Positions 34,721 through 45,797 of a DNA stretch of 64,000 nucleotides are shown here, piece by piece. The stretch's first letter is position 1. Each line of letters begins with the position of its first letter. The position numbers and the translations under genes were made by a program. The stretch is from Uranotaenia lowii (taxonomy: Eukaryota; Arthropoda; Insecta; Diptera; Culicidae): positions 373,554,813-373,618,812 of the forward strand of contig NC_073692.1 of NCBI RefSeq assembly GCF_029784155.1, written 5' to 3'. The notes under the pieces were generated by a model, which had not been told where the DNA came from, searched no databases, and saw only the letters and a program-made list of their open reading frames with translations.

Positions 34721-37231
34721 TTGTTTTTGGTTTAGAAAACAAAATATATGAATGACAAATCAACATAAGTTCTACGAAAATAAGTACAAATAAAACCATT
34801 TTCTTCTAACTCTTGGATATTTCTTTTACATCTGTTTCTAAGTACATGGATTCTCTTTTGTATCGTCAACTTTTCTAATAAGATTTGATTTTATATCAAT
34901 TTTGATGCTTTGGCAAATATCGAGTCAGGAAAACCAAAATCCATAGCAAGCTTAAATGAATACTTTGCATGATAGATAAGTGAAAAAAGTTTGAGGTAGA
35001 ATTCAACTAAAATTTATGCAGCTGAAAATTTTAATCTTTAAAAATTATGCTCCTGACAACTGGCAGAATTTTCAAAATTCATGACATCAAGCGAAGGTGT
35101 CTTCAGAATTTTATGCATCTGTTAAATTCGAAAATCTCATTTGATCTTCAATTGAATGGAGAATTAAATTTAAGACCTCGTTGCAAGCGTTGTTTTTCGG
35201 TTTTCATCATTATTTAGTTGCTGGAGAAGTTTAAAAAAATTAATAATTGTGGAATTTACAATACAATAAAGTTTTTTTTTCATCGTACTAAGCTGAAATA
35301 TTCACAATATCAATCACAATGCCATCATTCTACATTCTAAAGAACCCGAATGATGCTGGCCCACTGAATCACTAAATATGCATCGCTTTTATAGCTCATC
35401 GTAAATTCAGCTAAATATCTACAACTTAGTGAGTTTGACAAATATCTGTTGGATAAGAGTTTAAGCTTAAACTCATTCCAATTTATTTTATTACTATATC
35501 GTCTCCCAAAATTCTGTGATTTAGAAAACATCAAAGAAAGATTGTAACATTTTTTTCTTTTCATGATTAATTGCATCATGACAATTATTGAGTATATTGA
35601 GTAAATATTTGCGTTATGACAATTGGGAAATAACATTCAGATTTTAGACTTAGAATAAAAAATTAAATAAAAATAGAATGGAATAAATTCAAATTTCATA
35701 GAAATACAGATAAAAGAGTTGAAGAGTAAAATTTGAAACCTTAAAATCGGATTTCATTCAGAACCACATTTCTATGTCTCAAATAAAACTCACAATTTCA
35801 AGTCAGGGTTTGAGAAACGGATAACGAATGAATTTCTGATGCAAAATTAAGAAACAAAGTTGCAAACGGGGCCAAAGCAGGAACCGCAAAATTATTAATT
35901 TAGATCCAAATGTTTTCTTTCAATTTAATATTTTCAAAAACATCGTTTTCGTGCAATGTGTTGGAAGTTGAATAAATAATATGGATTATTTTCAATTTTT
36001 TTTTGTAAAGAATCATCAGATCAAATATTTAAAAAATAACAGAAACTTTTGTCAAATAGTTCTTTTTTATGTGACAAAATGTTCAAAACACAGAATCATA
36101 AATCTGGAAGAAGATTAGATTAAAATCATTTTCATATTAGGAGAATCACTCAATGAAATTCGAAATTCAACTATGAGTGTAGGTTTTCATGATGAAGAGT
36201 AATTTGACAACTAGAAAATAACATGCTGATTTTTGATTATTTGCTTAAGTAGAGGAGAATTTTGAAATAAAAGTTCAAATTTCAATAATGATCGAAAAGC
36301 TAGCAATAATTTTGCATTTTTCATACTAATACTTTTGCATGCTTATAAAGTGAGCATCCCAGATTGTTCGGTTTAATTTTTATTCTAGTTCCCGTTAGCT
36401 ATCGTGAAAATCGTTACATTTGCAAAAATATTTCATATAAAAAAAATGATTGATTCGCTAGTAACTTCTAGAATATTTCGAATAATTGCTGAATTGGAAT
36501 TTTTCGGATTTTGGGTAAAACAATACAAAACCAAATGCTCAGATTGTGCTGGTTTTTTTTTAAATAGTTTTCCTGATTGGCAAAACCAATAAAAATGTGG
36601 GAAAATTCTTCAATCCTTATTCTAGGGGGCTCCCTTAACATTTTTTATAGTGGAACTATTAGAGATATTACGTTACGTTTCTGAAATTTCTTTTACCTAA
36701 TACAGTATATTTTCGATTTTATCACGATCAAAAAAAATTTCAGCGTGAATTTGGCTGAACCATGAATTTGGCGATACTATAAATTGTAATGGAAAAATGT
36801 TTTTTTATTGTCTTAAATGAATAATTTATATTGTTTTCAATAGGGGAAACGTTTTGTATCAATAAGTTTCGACCATAAGATGTAATAAGCAAAGTTTACG
36901 GAACACAAAGGATTTCAGATTAAATCATTCTTCTCTATAGCAATTTTAAATTTTTTTCTTGAAATAAAACCATGTAGAATATCAATTAGATAGTGCACAT
37001 CTAATTTAAGTGATTTTTTTTATTTTAATGAAAATTTAACAGTTTTTAATCCTTTTTTTTCATATGTTACAGAAATCTGGGTCCTTTTTACATATTTTAA
37101 GGCAAAGCAAGCAGAATTTCATTTGATTATCCAAAATTATCCATTCATACAATACTACTTAAAGACTGCCCAATCTGGATTACGCACACCATTCTTTCAA
37201 ATAAACAAATGAAAAAAGAAATCAGAAACAC
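34721..37231. other. 2.5 kb AT-rich, nothing recognised
   Basis: Only short ORFs without motifs (for example 35337-35636 minus and 36404-36592 plus). No repeat boundaries were found. Confidence 0.45.
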
Positions 37232-37699
37232 GTCCCAAGTGCCACAGATTAAGCCAACTAGCATAAGGAAATTTTATTATGGTTTAATTATAGCATTTTT
37301 TGTGCAGCTCATTTTATGATGGTTTAATTATGGTCATGAAAAAATGCGTATATTTTTGTTTCGACCATATATTTTCAGATAGTTTTGAAAACGCCAATAA
37401 ATCTTTTATTAAACATTCTGTTTTAGTTATTTTGAAAGAGTTATGAATGCTCTGTTTAAACTATAAAAAAACACAAACTTAGAAGTTTGCTCCAAGCTTT
37501 CTTTTGCAGGTACTATAATAGCACTTAGTGCATGATTATTAAACCGACAGTTCTCTATCAAGATGTAAAAACAGGATACGCTCAGGTTAGATACCACATA
37601 TTTGATTGGAACTCCCATTTTTACACATTTTTGATAAATGATGTGTGTTGGTTTTGAGAAAAAAAAATATAAAAATCTCTGAAAACTTGAAATCACCGG

Positions 37700-37870
37700 A
37701 AGTGGTATGAATATCTTTACAATATGAGTATTGAGTAAAAGGGCCCAAATATTAGGAAGAAAATTTGTTGCTTGACTTAATCATTGATCCAAGACGGCTG
37801 CTGCCACTCAACTTGAAAATACTATAAATGACTGATAATCACATAAAACCCCAACAATATGGGTATTAAT
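37700..37870 (+). repeat. Short forward ~138-bp array
   Basis: One diverged unit with GATCCAAGACGGCTGC, then ACTATAAATGACTGATAATC and CAACAATATGGGTATT. Confidence 0.7.
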
Positions 37871-37955
37871 TCATTTTTTTATTATATTTCTGATGCATTC
37901 AGCACTTTTCTTGTTTTGTTTATGGTTTTTGATTTTTTTTCCACCAAAATTCGAA
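37871..37955. repeat. Hinge of element E, right copy
   Basis: TGATGCATTCAGCACTTTTC and the next ~30 bases match the hinge at 19757-19805 on the same strand, opposite to the inverted arms. Confidence 0.7.
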
Positions 37956-39480
37956 TTCTTCTAGTTAAGTCCTTTCACTCAATACCCATAACGTGGTGAT
38001 TTCATGTGGTTTTCAGTGATTTAAGTCATTTTCAAGCCGCCATATTGGATTTCAAGATGGCGTTTGTTAGCTTACTTCGACTTCTATTCGTTTGGTCCTT
38101 TCACCCAATACCCAAATTTTGGAAGTTTCATGCGATTTTTAGTGATTAACAGCATTTTAAAATTCAGTGGAAGCCGCCATCTTAGATTTCGAGATGCACC
38201 TGATAGCGACTTTTCTAGTTTAGCTCTTTAGCCAATACCCATATTGTTGTTTCATGCGATTTTTGGTTATTTACAGCATTTTAAGGTTCCGCGAAAGAGA
38301 AATTCCTTTTAAACTATTAAGCCATTTTACCCAATGACCATATTGTCGAAATTTCAAGTAACTTCCAGTGATTTCAATCATTTTAATGTTCAGTGGAAGC
38401 CGCCATTTGGATTTCAAGATGACGCCTGATATCGAAATTTGTGTTCTACTCGTTGATCCTTTTCAACTTATACCCATATTGTGGGAGTTTCATGCGATTT
38501 TCAGTGATTAACAGCATTTTACAGTTCCGTGGAAGCCGCCATCTTAGATTTCGAGATGACGTCCGATACCGAAATTCGACTCCTTTTAGTTTAGCCCTTT
38601 CACCAAATACCAATATTTGCGATTCAGGCGATTCAGGCTTGGCAAAAGTCAACGTCATGAGGCGTGAAGCTGTGACTGTGAAGCCTCTTGGTCCGTCAAA
38701 CTCAATTGACTGTTCCTTAACGACCAGTCACTTCGTTTGCCAGTCATTCATTCCCCATTCATTTGAAGCTAAAATAATAACCTAGTCAAGCAATCGCATT
38801 CAAGCGACCGATGACGAAAAAGAAACGCATTTATTATTATTGTTGCTCCTGCCAGCAAGCTCGTTTTCAGTTTTTTATTGCTATTGTTGCTCTCTGCCAG
38901 CAAGTCGTTCAATTAGTTGTACCTGCCGTCAGCAGCCGATCGAAGTGTGAAGAGATTTGCCAGTCAGTCTCAGGAGAAATTTTGACAATGTGTAGGAGCT
39001 TCGCCAGTCGATGATGGAGAAATGTTGATTGTTGTCGTGCTTTATCCGTCATGCGACTAGTGAGGCTCCGTCAATTGAGAACGGTGCCGGTCGTTTGATG
39101 AAATAAAACTAGTCGGGTCAAGCGTGACGGGCGAAATTTACCATCACTGATGCGATTTTCAGTGATTAACAGTGTTTCAAAGTTCAGCGGAAGCCGCCAT
39201 CTTGGACTTCAAGATGGCGTCGAAAAGAAATAAAATCGATTTCTTCTAGTTTAGCCCTTTCACCCAATACCCGTATAGTGGTGGTTTAATGCGACTTTTT
39301 ATCATTTACAGCATTAAAACCAAGCGGATGCCGCCATCTTGGATTTCAGCCCCCTCGTTTAGCCCTTTCACTCAATACTCATATTGTTGGTGTTTCATGC
39401 GAGTTTAAGTCATTTACAACATTTTGAAGTTGCCATCTTGAATTCCAAGACAACGACAATGAAATTCGACTTTAACTCAT
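37956..39480 (-). repeat. Reverse ~138-bp array with palindromic YY1/PHO-type motifs
   Basis: GCCGCCATCTTG-type motifs occur near 38036, 38173, 38398, 38536, 39193 and 39331, most with the inverted partner CAAGATGGCG. The spacing is ~137 bases, or multiples where units decayed. It is interrupted by 38634-39149. Confidence 0.85.
38634..39149. mobile_element. hAT-like non-autonomous insertion, 516 bp
   Basis: Starts CAGGCTTGGCAAA and ends, inverted, CAGTGATGGTAAA. Flanks AGGCGATT (38626-38633) and ATGCGATT (39150-39157) match at 7 of 8 positions, as expected for an old 8-bp hAT duplication. The body is GC-richer than the array it interrupts, and includes GTTGCTCCTGCCAGCAAG repeated as GTTGCTCTCTGCCAGCAAG. 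The short ORFs look random. Confidence 0.6.
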
Positions 39481-40172
39481 GATTTATTCTATGCGTCATT
39501 CACAACAAATCCCTTTTTATTCAAAAAGTCTGTCCTCATTTACAGTACCAATGATTAACAGCTCAGAAATGAGGAACTCATCCTAAGCGTGTAATTGGTT
39601 GGCTTGCGAGAGAAACGTCAAATCGTAGCTTTTTTGGGGTCATCATTAAACCATATTAAAATTAATTAGCCATTTTTCTGACCATAAACAGGCTATTAAG
39701 CATTGAGTTGACTAACGCCATGTTGGTTGCAAAATCGAAGGGCACAAAATGACGCCATGTTGATGGATTCACAATGCAAGCATTGGAAAATATTATTTCA
39801 TGCCTATTTTCCATCAATTCCATCATGATCGACCATCAAATTTGACGTGGTGCATTTATTTTAAGATACTATTTCGTACACATTTTACCTAAAATCTTGA
39901 CTGGCAGTACAAAAGAGGCTCATAATATGGTTAAAACATTGGTTTTTGGCTATTAATTTTACCAGATCATAATAGCTTTTTAAAAGCTTTGGTGATCAAC
40001 ATTGATGACGAACAATGATATGTCATGAAGACGTTTCTAGAGTAGGGCCAAATAGTCTGATTTTGGCTTTATTAGAGTCCAGGTGATGTTATAGAATGCG
40101 CTTTAGCTTTTTATGAAGATTAATGCTATAGTCCAAACGAAATTTTGCTGACCATAATAAAGCTAAAATTGT

Positions 40173-40429
40173 TATTGCAAATGTTTTTAAAATACAAATG
40201 ACGATTTTGAACACTATACAGCTAAAGTAAATTCAATGGCATTTTTATATCATTGAATAATTACATTCCATAACATAAACCATGAAAAATGTCATGAACA
40301 GAGACGCTCTGCACTTTTGAAAGACAAATATGGTCCTGGAAATGGTTTCTAAATGATTTCTAAAAAAGCGTGGTCAAATTAAAACAATAACCGTGATAAA
40401 ATCGAGCGTTAATTTGGCGAGTACTTATG
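40173..40429. other. No feature recognised
   Basis: AT-rich spacer between element E and the mariner. No LTR-retrotransposon coding is seen on this side of the mariner. Confidence 0.4.
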
Positions 40430-41596
40430 AAGGGTGTGTCACATCAAATTGCATCTCGGAAAAAAACGCTGTAGAAATTCGCCCAGTAGACCAATCCTTT
40501 GGAAAATTTTAAATAGTAAAATAAAAACTATTAAACATTTTCTTTGTATTCATACTTCGAGCCCAAGCCCGTATGCTCGCACCTTCCTCTTTACCCCGTC
40601 CATAAGGTTCTGTACAACGTCAGGTTGTAGTTTTTTTTAAACAGAAATCCATTTTCTCTTGAAGTCCGCCTCCGATTTGACAACTGTTGGGTTCTTCCGG
40701 AGGGCCCGCTTTATAATTGCCCAATATTTCTCTATTGTGCGAAGCTCCGGCGCGATGGGCGGGTTCAGCCAGAAGATAGTCGAGCCCTCGTGCTACTTCA
40801 ATAGTGGTAGTAAGCGCTTCTGTAGACACTCCTAAAGGTAAACCTACCCGTTTACCGTGCCGGTCATCACGAAAGGGGCGCTCCGCTTTCCGCAAGACCA
40901 GATCGGTTGACGCACATGTACTTTTTGGCAAACTTGGATAGTTTCTGCTTGCGAATCTCCTCAAGAACGCTTATTTGTCCTCTGCGGTGAAGCCCGGCAG
41001 CTGACGAAAGACCGCTTTGACGTAGGTTTCGTCGTCCATTACCAGGCAATGCGGCTTCGTCAGCATTTCGGCGTACAGCTTCCGGGCTTGCGTCTTCCCC
41101 ACCTTGTTTTACCTTTCGACGCAGTTAGAAGCCTTCTGAACCTTGTATGTATGCAGGCCCTCCCGCTTTGGTCCGTTGGACGAATGAACTTGACGAATTC
41201 AGCTTTTTGGCGACATCCCGGACTTAACTAGGCACTTGTGATCTTTTTCACTAACGGAGCATCTATTTTTGCCGTCCTTCACCTTCCGGTCTAAGGTTAG
41301 GTTCTCGAAGTATCGTTTTAGTACTCTGCTGACCTTGGATTGAACGATTCCCAGCATCTTACCGATGTCCCGATGTGACAACTCGGGATTCTCGAAATGA
41401 GTGCGCAGGATTAATTCCTGACGCTCTTTTTCGTTCGACAACATTTTTCCAAATTTACGAAAAATTGGCAGTGACGCATGGCCAACGTGATTTATACACT
41501 CGTATCTGATTATAAGCGAAAGCTGATGATATAATTCCTAAAAATTAAATTTCTTCAGCGTTTTTTCCATGATGCAATTTGATGTGACACACCCTT
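40430..41596 (-). mobile_element. Mariner-type element, DD37E family
   Basis: The inverted ends AAGGGTGTGTCACATCAAAT (40430) and ATTTGATGTGACACACCCTT (ending 41596) enclose a broken transposase on the minus strand. The right flank is TA (41597-41598). The left flank is TG, probably a decayed TA. The 1.17-kb length is slightly short because of internal deletions. From family knowledge, DD37E mariners (IS630-Tc1-mariner superfamily) are typical of mosquitoes. Confidence 0.85.
40550..41444 (-). pseudogene. DD37E mariner transposase, inactivated
   Basis: The start ATG is at 41444-41442. The N-terminus MLSNEKERQELILRTHFENP leads into a helix-turn-helix with LSHRDIGKMLGI and SKVSRVLKRY. The stop of the intact family frame is at 40552-40550 after RAYGLGLEV. 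The first catalytic D lies in MDDETYVKA near 41040. A conserved EIRKQKLSKFAKKYM follows near 40940. The sequence then jumps from TIFW directly to PPIAPELR, so the segment with the second catalytic D is deleted. The third acidic residue is kept in IEKYWAI near 40725. Frame changes occur near 41215, 41000 and 40910, plus stops. It cannot make an active protein. Neighbouring DNA is an LTR, so it jumped next to a retroelement remnant. Confidence 0.85.
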
Positions 41597-41615
41597 TAAC
41601 ATCGAAAAACTACTG

Positions 41616-41633
41616 TGTCCACGTTGGGCGCCA
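41616..41633 (-). other. tRNA-Lys primer-binding site of an LTR retrotransposon
   Basis: On the minus strand the sequence is TGGCGCCCAACGTGGACA. This matches the 3' end complement of tRNA-Lys used by several retroelements (and by Osvaldo-type insect Ty3/gypsy elements, from family knowledge). It sits next to the long GC-rich block at higher coordinates, where a minus-strand 5' LTR is expected. Confidence 0.7.
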
Positions 41634-44470
41634 TTTATTATTAGCTGACCAGAAGGGCCTGCTACAATAGCCCTCGAATCCCTGGTCAAGCCACGGGGAT
41701 TCTGGTGAGGGTGTGCCTCATGCGGCTTCTTTTGGTTGGCTCAGCGGAGCAGAGGTTACGAAGAACCTCGGGTCGGCTTCTGACAAGGAAGTGACACTGG
41801 ACCAAGGAAACCAAAAGGAAACCGGTCTTTTTAGTTTAATTATTTATTGTCCTACTTACATTCGTGTCTCTGTGTTTAGTGTAGTGTGTGAGGTGGCCGG
41901 CCAACTGGAACTCTGCTGCTGCGGGATACCTCGGGGTTTTGGGACCACACGTAGGGAACAGAACAATGGCGGCGCCGTGTTCACGGCTCAGGGTTTTCGG
42001 GGATCCTTTGAAGGTCCAGACTATGGTCAAACGCTGGTTGTTGTCGTCGAGCGCATGGTGCTAATCGCTGGCTAGAGCCGCTAACCCTTACACTCGCTGT
42101 TCGACCTCCGATAAGCGCACTTAGTGTGTCGATGGTAACTTCCGGATTTTAATGCTGGTTGACGATGGCGGTCGAGTATATTGGGCGACGAGCAGGAGGA
42201 TGCGTCCTTAAGGTGAACCTGGATAAGTTTTCCTTCTAGCCTTCTCGCGGGCTGAACGTTGGGTGTCGCTAATCCTAACACACGCCGAGCAACTTCCAGA
42301 GCTGTTTCTGGTTAACGATGACGGGAGGGTGTGTTTGGCGACGGACCTCAATGCGGTCTTACCGCAAGCTTTGGCGAATGAGTTAGGCCAGGGGTGAGCA
42401 ACCTTTTGAAGCAGCGGGCCACTTTTGATTTAAAATTCTTCGGCGGGCCGCAGTAGAATAAAATAAAGGTAAAACGTGTTTGCAGAGCTTTACGTAAATT
42501 TGTATAACGACAAATTTTTGACAAAAATATAACTTAAAAAGGATATATAAAACGAATCCATGTATTTGCATAAACTTTTTTTATTTAAGGTGATTAAACC
42601 ATCCGAAATTGAATAGGCTCATCACCAAATCTTAATTGATTGGAAATGTTCAGAGTATGTTTTTTTTACAAAAAGGAAACATCATTTCATAAATGATTTA
42701 GAAATTTCATTAATTTTATTTAGATACTTCTGGGATAGATATTTATTTAAATAGTTCTGGCACAGGCTTTCTAAGGCTGGATCATTATAATCTTATGGCT
42801 TCGGAAACGTGGATTTCTAATTTTGAAGTAAAATGAACCAATAGAATCAATGTTAGGCATGATTTGGCTATGAAATTTCTGAAAATAGCATTCCACGTAA
42901 CACAAGGCAACAAAATTCACATATTCCGAAATCTCAGAACTGATTTTTTCTTATTCAGGGGCGCTGAGTCTTTGGACTTTTTTTTCTTTTTTTTTTGTAA
43001 ACTCTTACTTTTAAGAAAACTTTAAAAAAGTTAAAAATTAGTTGTTCAATTTGAGTAATTTTTTCACAAAACTGAGAAATACAACTACTTATTGACTCAA
43101 TGATCAACTTTCCTAAAGTAAGCGAGTAATTTATAATTCTGAGAAAAAGTTATGGAGGTTTTTTTTTTGCTATAGATCTCATTTGAATTTTTGATATTTT
43201 TTAAACCGTAACGTCAATCATTTCGCAGTTTTTAAAAAGTTTTTGAATGAATTAAAATCATCATTATTCAATATTCAATAACTTCTTTCGATAATGTCAG
43301 AAGAAGTTGTAATCTTATCTTTCGAAATTTCTATAAATTGAGGAATTCAATTTTATGAAAGCATTGTATCTGAGATACAAGAATAATTTGGCAATATCTA
43401 AGACCTTGATTGAGTGAAGGGTAGTAAGTTGATTGAAAATCAGGGCACACAGGAGACTATGAACAAAAGTTCTTATACAAATCTTCAGTTTTAATATGAC
43501 CAATTAATTATGGCTAAAATTGCGATCATTTCTTGATAAACACATGTAGTAGAGAAGCTAAAAAAAATTGTGCACTGTTTTCGAACTAACTTATATTGTT
43601 TTTTTTTTACAAATTAGTGTTTAAGTTAAACTTCCGGGCTCCTCCGAGAAAAGTTTCACATAACACACGAATGCTTTTAACTTCCTTAAACATGTCCAAA
43701 AGAAAAATCGTTTCCATACCTGCGCATTCGAGCAATTTTCAATTTTCAAATTAAAATTTTGAGCGTATTTTGTCCCTAATTTTGGTTCAGATAAGAAGCA
43801 TGTTATGCATTTACTTTGCGTTATATTTACAAACGTTTTTTATTGGATTTGATTTTTTTTGTTTAAAAATGGCATTTGTCATCACGGGACACGGGACAAA
43901 TCCAACTGCAAATAAGTGATATATCAAGTTATTAATAGGTATATTATTGTTTTTGGTTTAGTAAATAGGGATTGCTTTTTTATGATTATTAAGAATGAAA
44001 AAAATCGTGCAATAAATTTAGTTTAAGATAAGCTTCGCGGGCCGCACAAACATGTCTCGAGGGCCGCATGCGGCCCGCGGGCCGCGCTTTGCTCATCCCT
44101 GAGTTAGGCGAATGGGTCCTAAGGAATCGAGGGCAATAAGGGATTTTATCGCACTACCGGTAATATATCTAATATAAATTTACCTAATCTCTATCTTGAT
44201 GTCAGCGACACGGAACTTTTCCTCGGAGCCGAACTGTATCTGGCGGAAATCGGATTGGAAAGGAGCTTCCCGGTAGTAAATTTTACTTAATTCCCTGTTT
44301 ATACCACATTTTCCAGTTCCTTAGCGATTGTTCTTTTAAACTATTATTTGCTTGTTATCGTACTATCCTCTTCACGCTATCCCTTATCCCTTATCCCTTT
44401 ATTCCAGTTTTGTGTATATTGTGTATTATGGAATGTGTAACCTTGACTTTTAATACTGTTTATTATGTTC
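41634..44470 (-). mobile_element. Solo-type LTR (~1.1 kb), split by a hAT element
   Basis: GC-rich DNA unlike its surroundings (41634-42388 and 44102-44470). With the hAT insertion removed it is about 1.1 kb, the range of Osvaldo-type LTRs. It lies directly upstream, in minus orientation, of a tRNA-Lys primer site. The ORF at 41713-42075 is not recognisable. No gag, protease, RT or integrase remains; just 20 bases beyond the primer site the mariner begins, so only LTR plus leader survives. The outer boundary near 44470 is approximate because no second LTR is available for comparison. Confidence 0.5.
42389..44101. mobile_element. Non-autonomous hAT element, 1.7 kb
   Basis: The ends are CAGGGGTGAGCAACC and, inverted, CAGGGATGAGCAAAG. 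They are flanked by a perfect 8-bp duplication, AGTTAGGC (42381-42388, 44102-44109). Near both ends are GCGGGCCAC / CGGGCCGC blocks. The interior is AT-rich, and no hAT transposase (no RW or dimerisation motif) is visible. It is inserted in the LTR, so it is younger than that. A related fragment is at about 23795-23840. Confidence 0.9.
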
Positions 44471-44803
44471 TATTTTAAAGTACGGGACATGCAGCATAAA
44501 ACAAATAAACATTCAGGCGTTTTATATACGACGGTGACTCTTTGTGATTGGCATAGGGTAACTGACTCAAATGGTAACAAACTCTGGAAAAACGGATTAA
44601 AAACCACAAAACAAGCCTCAAACACCAGGAGTTAGAAGCTGTTTAAAATTTGGATTCAAATTAAATCAGACAGCACGCGACGATGCAATTTGTAAGTGCA
44701 AAAAGTGGAGTGATTCTAAGAGTGTTTGGAAGTGCAAAAAAGCGGAGTGATTTTAAGTGTGTTTATTTAAAGTGTATTAAATTTTTATCTAAATACAGTT
44801 TTT
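44471..44803. repeat. Short tandem repeat upstream of hammerhead-like motif
   Basis: AAGTGCAAAAAAGCGGAGTG / TTTTAAGTGTGTTT occurs twice between 44692 and 44763 with small changes. The rest is unassigned. Confidence 0.5.
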
Positions 44804-44842
44804 CTGAAGATGGCTGAAATTATCCAGTAGGCCGAAACGTTA
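44804..44842 (+). ncRNA. Hammerhead-like motif of Penelope type
   Basis: CTGAAGA (44804-44810), then ~20 bases that can pair poorly (GGC with GCC), then GAAACGTT (44833-44840). The two blocks fit the conserved core CUGANGA and GAAA of hammerhead ribozymes, which are known in Penelope-like retroelements. I could not identify stem III or the UH cleavage base with confidence, so activity is unproven. No Penelope reverse transcriptase is nearby. Confidence 0.35.
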
Positions 44843-44869
44843 AAGAATTGTTTTTATTTGACTCGACAA

Positions 44870-45665
44870 TCACTTAAAATCATAAATTTAAAAAGATAAC
44901 AACAACTGGCGGTGATCAAAACTCGTAAACACTGAAAAATAATTATACGAAAAATGATTTTTTATCGAGGCACAACAACGTTCAAATCTTATTTCACAAT
45001 TCCAGAAAATGCATGCAAATTTATTCCGCTAAAACATTTTGAAAATTTGAAATATCGTAAAAATTGTGAATAATCCGAGAGATAACCGGGCCTTTTTCCT
45101 CCGAACAATCGAACCGGACCAGGTATTTTCCAATGTTTAATAATAAAACAGGGGCCGAAGTTTTGGGTGTATAGCAAAGTATATAACAATTTATAGACAT
45201 ACATTAGGTTGTTTAAGGTGAAAAGAGTTCTCAAAAGTCACTCTAATGGGATACAAATTAATATGACGTCTTCTATACATAAATGTACAATGACCCTAGG
45301 TCAATTGATTTTTGTTGGTTTAACTTATACATTCAAAATTTTTCTAAGTATTTGTAACACGTTGCATAAGGCATTCAAAAACTTTTCAAACATATTTGCA
45401 ATTTACTTTTTCGTTGTTATCACTAAGTCAACGTCGAATCAGAACGAAATTCCTGGAATGAAGAACCGTAACAACAAATTCTCAAATGTATTTTCCTGAG
45501 GCTGTCTTGCTTGATAATATACACACTTATGTATTTATGAAAGTAGAATAAATCTTCTCAGGTATTCCCAAGAAGCTTTATCGATAAACTTCTCGTCAAA
45601 GCATAAGGCAAGCAAATTTGTATAAAAAGCTGAAAAAAAATTCAGAACTTAAATGATCAACTCAC
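44870..45665 (-). other. Start of intron 1 of the lipocalin gene (inferred)
   Basis: The donor GTGAGT lies at 45665-45660 on the minus strand. Below it the DNA is AT-rich without recognisable coding. No acceptor plus lipocalin exon (GxWY motif) was found at lower coordinates. Confidence 0.5.
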
Positions 45666-45797
45666 CTGTTGCATACTGAATCCGGCCATCGGTTCCACCG
45701 ACGGGCACTCCCCGGTTTTGTAGGTATGCCCTCGTACCATACCCAGGCACAAAAGGGCAGCCGCAGCTGCCAAAACCGTTGAATGTAGATAACTCAT
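45666..45797 (-). CDS. Lipocalin / apolipoprotein D-like protein, first coding exon (partial)
   Basis: A secreted carrier of small hydrophobic ligands is expected. The exon encodes 44 residues from the ATG at 45797-45795. Residues 1-23 form a signal peptide: MSYLHST, then a hydrophobic core of V, L and many A, L, C, ending near VRG. The mature start HTYKTGECPSVEPMAGFSMQ keeps the lipocalin pattern C-P-x-V-x-P-M-x-x-F-x-M that precedes the G-x-W-Y motif of the first strand; Cys31 would form the usual disulfide. After the CAA CAG codons comes a consensus donor, GTGAGT, so the intron is phase 0. The G-x-W-Y part must be on the next exon, which I cannot find in lower coordinates. Best relatives by eye are mosquito apolipoprotein D-like proteins and fly Karl-type lipocalins (from memory). 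The start choice is supported by the signal peptide directly after it. Confidence 0.8.

Larger units (their letters stand above)
37232..40172 (-). mobile_element. Element E, right copy (inverted)
   Basis: The low end, CCCAAGTGCCACAGATTAAG, matches the complement of 22560-22589. The high end (about 40100-40172) matches the complement of 13680-13760. The interior has a short forward array (37700-37870), a hinge (37870-37950) and a long reverse array (37960-39480). It lacks the two TA insertions of the left copy and so preserves their empty sites. It has its own insertion at 38634-39149. The end at 40172 is eroded (GTTATTGCAA versus GTTACTTGGG). Confidence 0.75.

Noticed and set aside
13680..40172. 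One large segmental inverted duplication
   Set aside because: Similarity stops at the CCCAAGT-type termini on both copies, and the DNA between is unrelated. Two insertions of one element explain it better.
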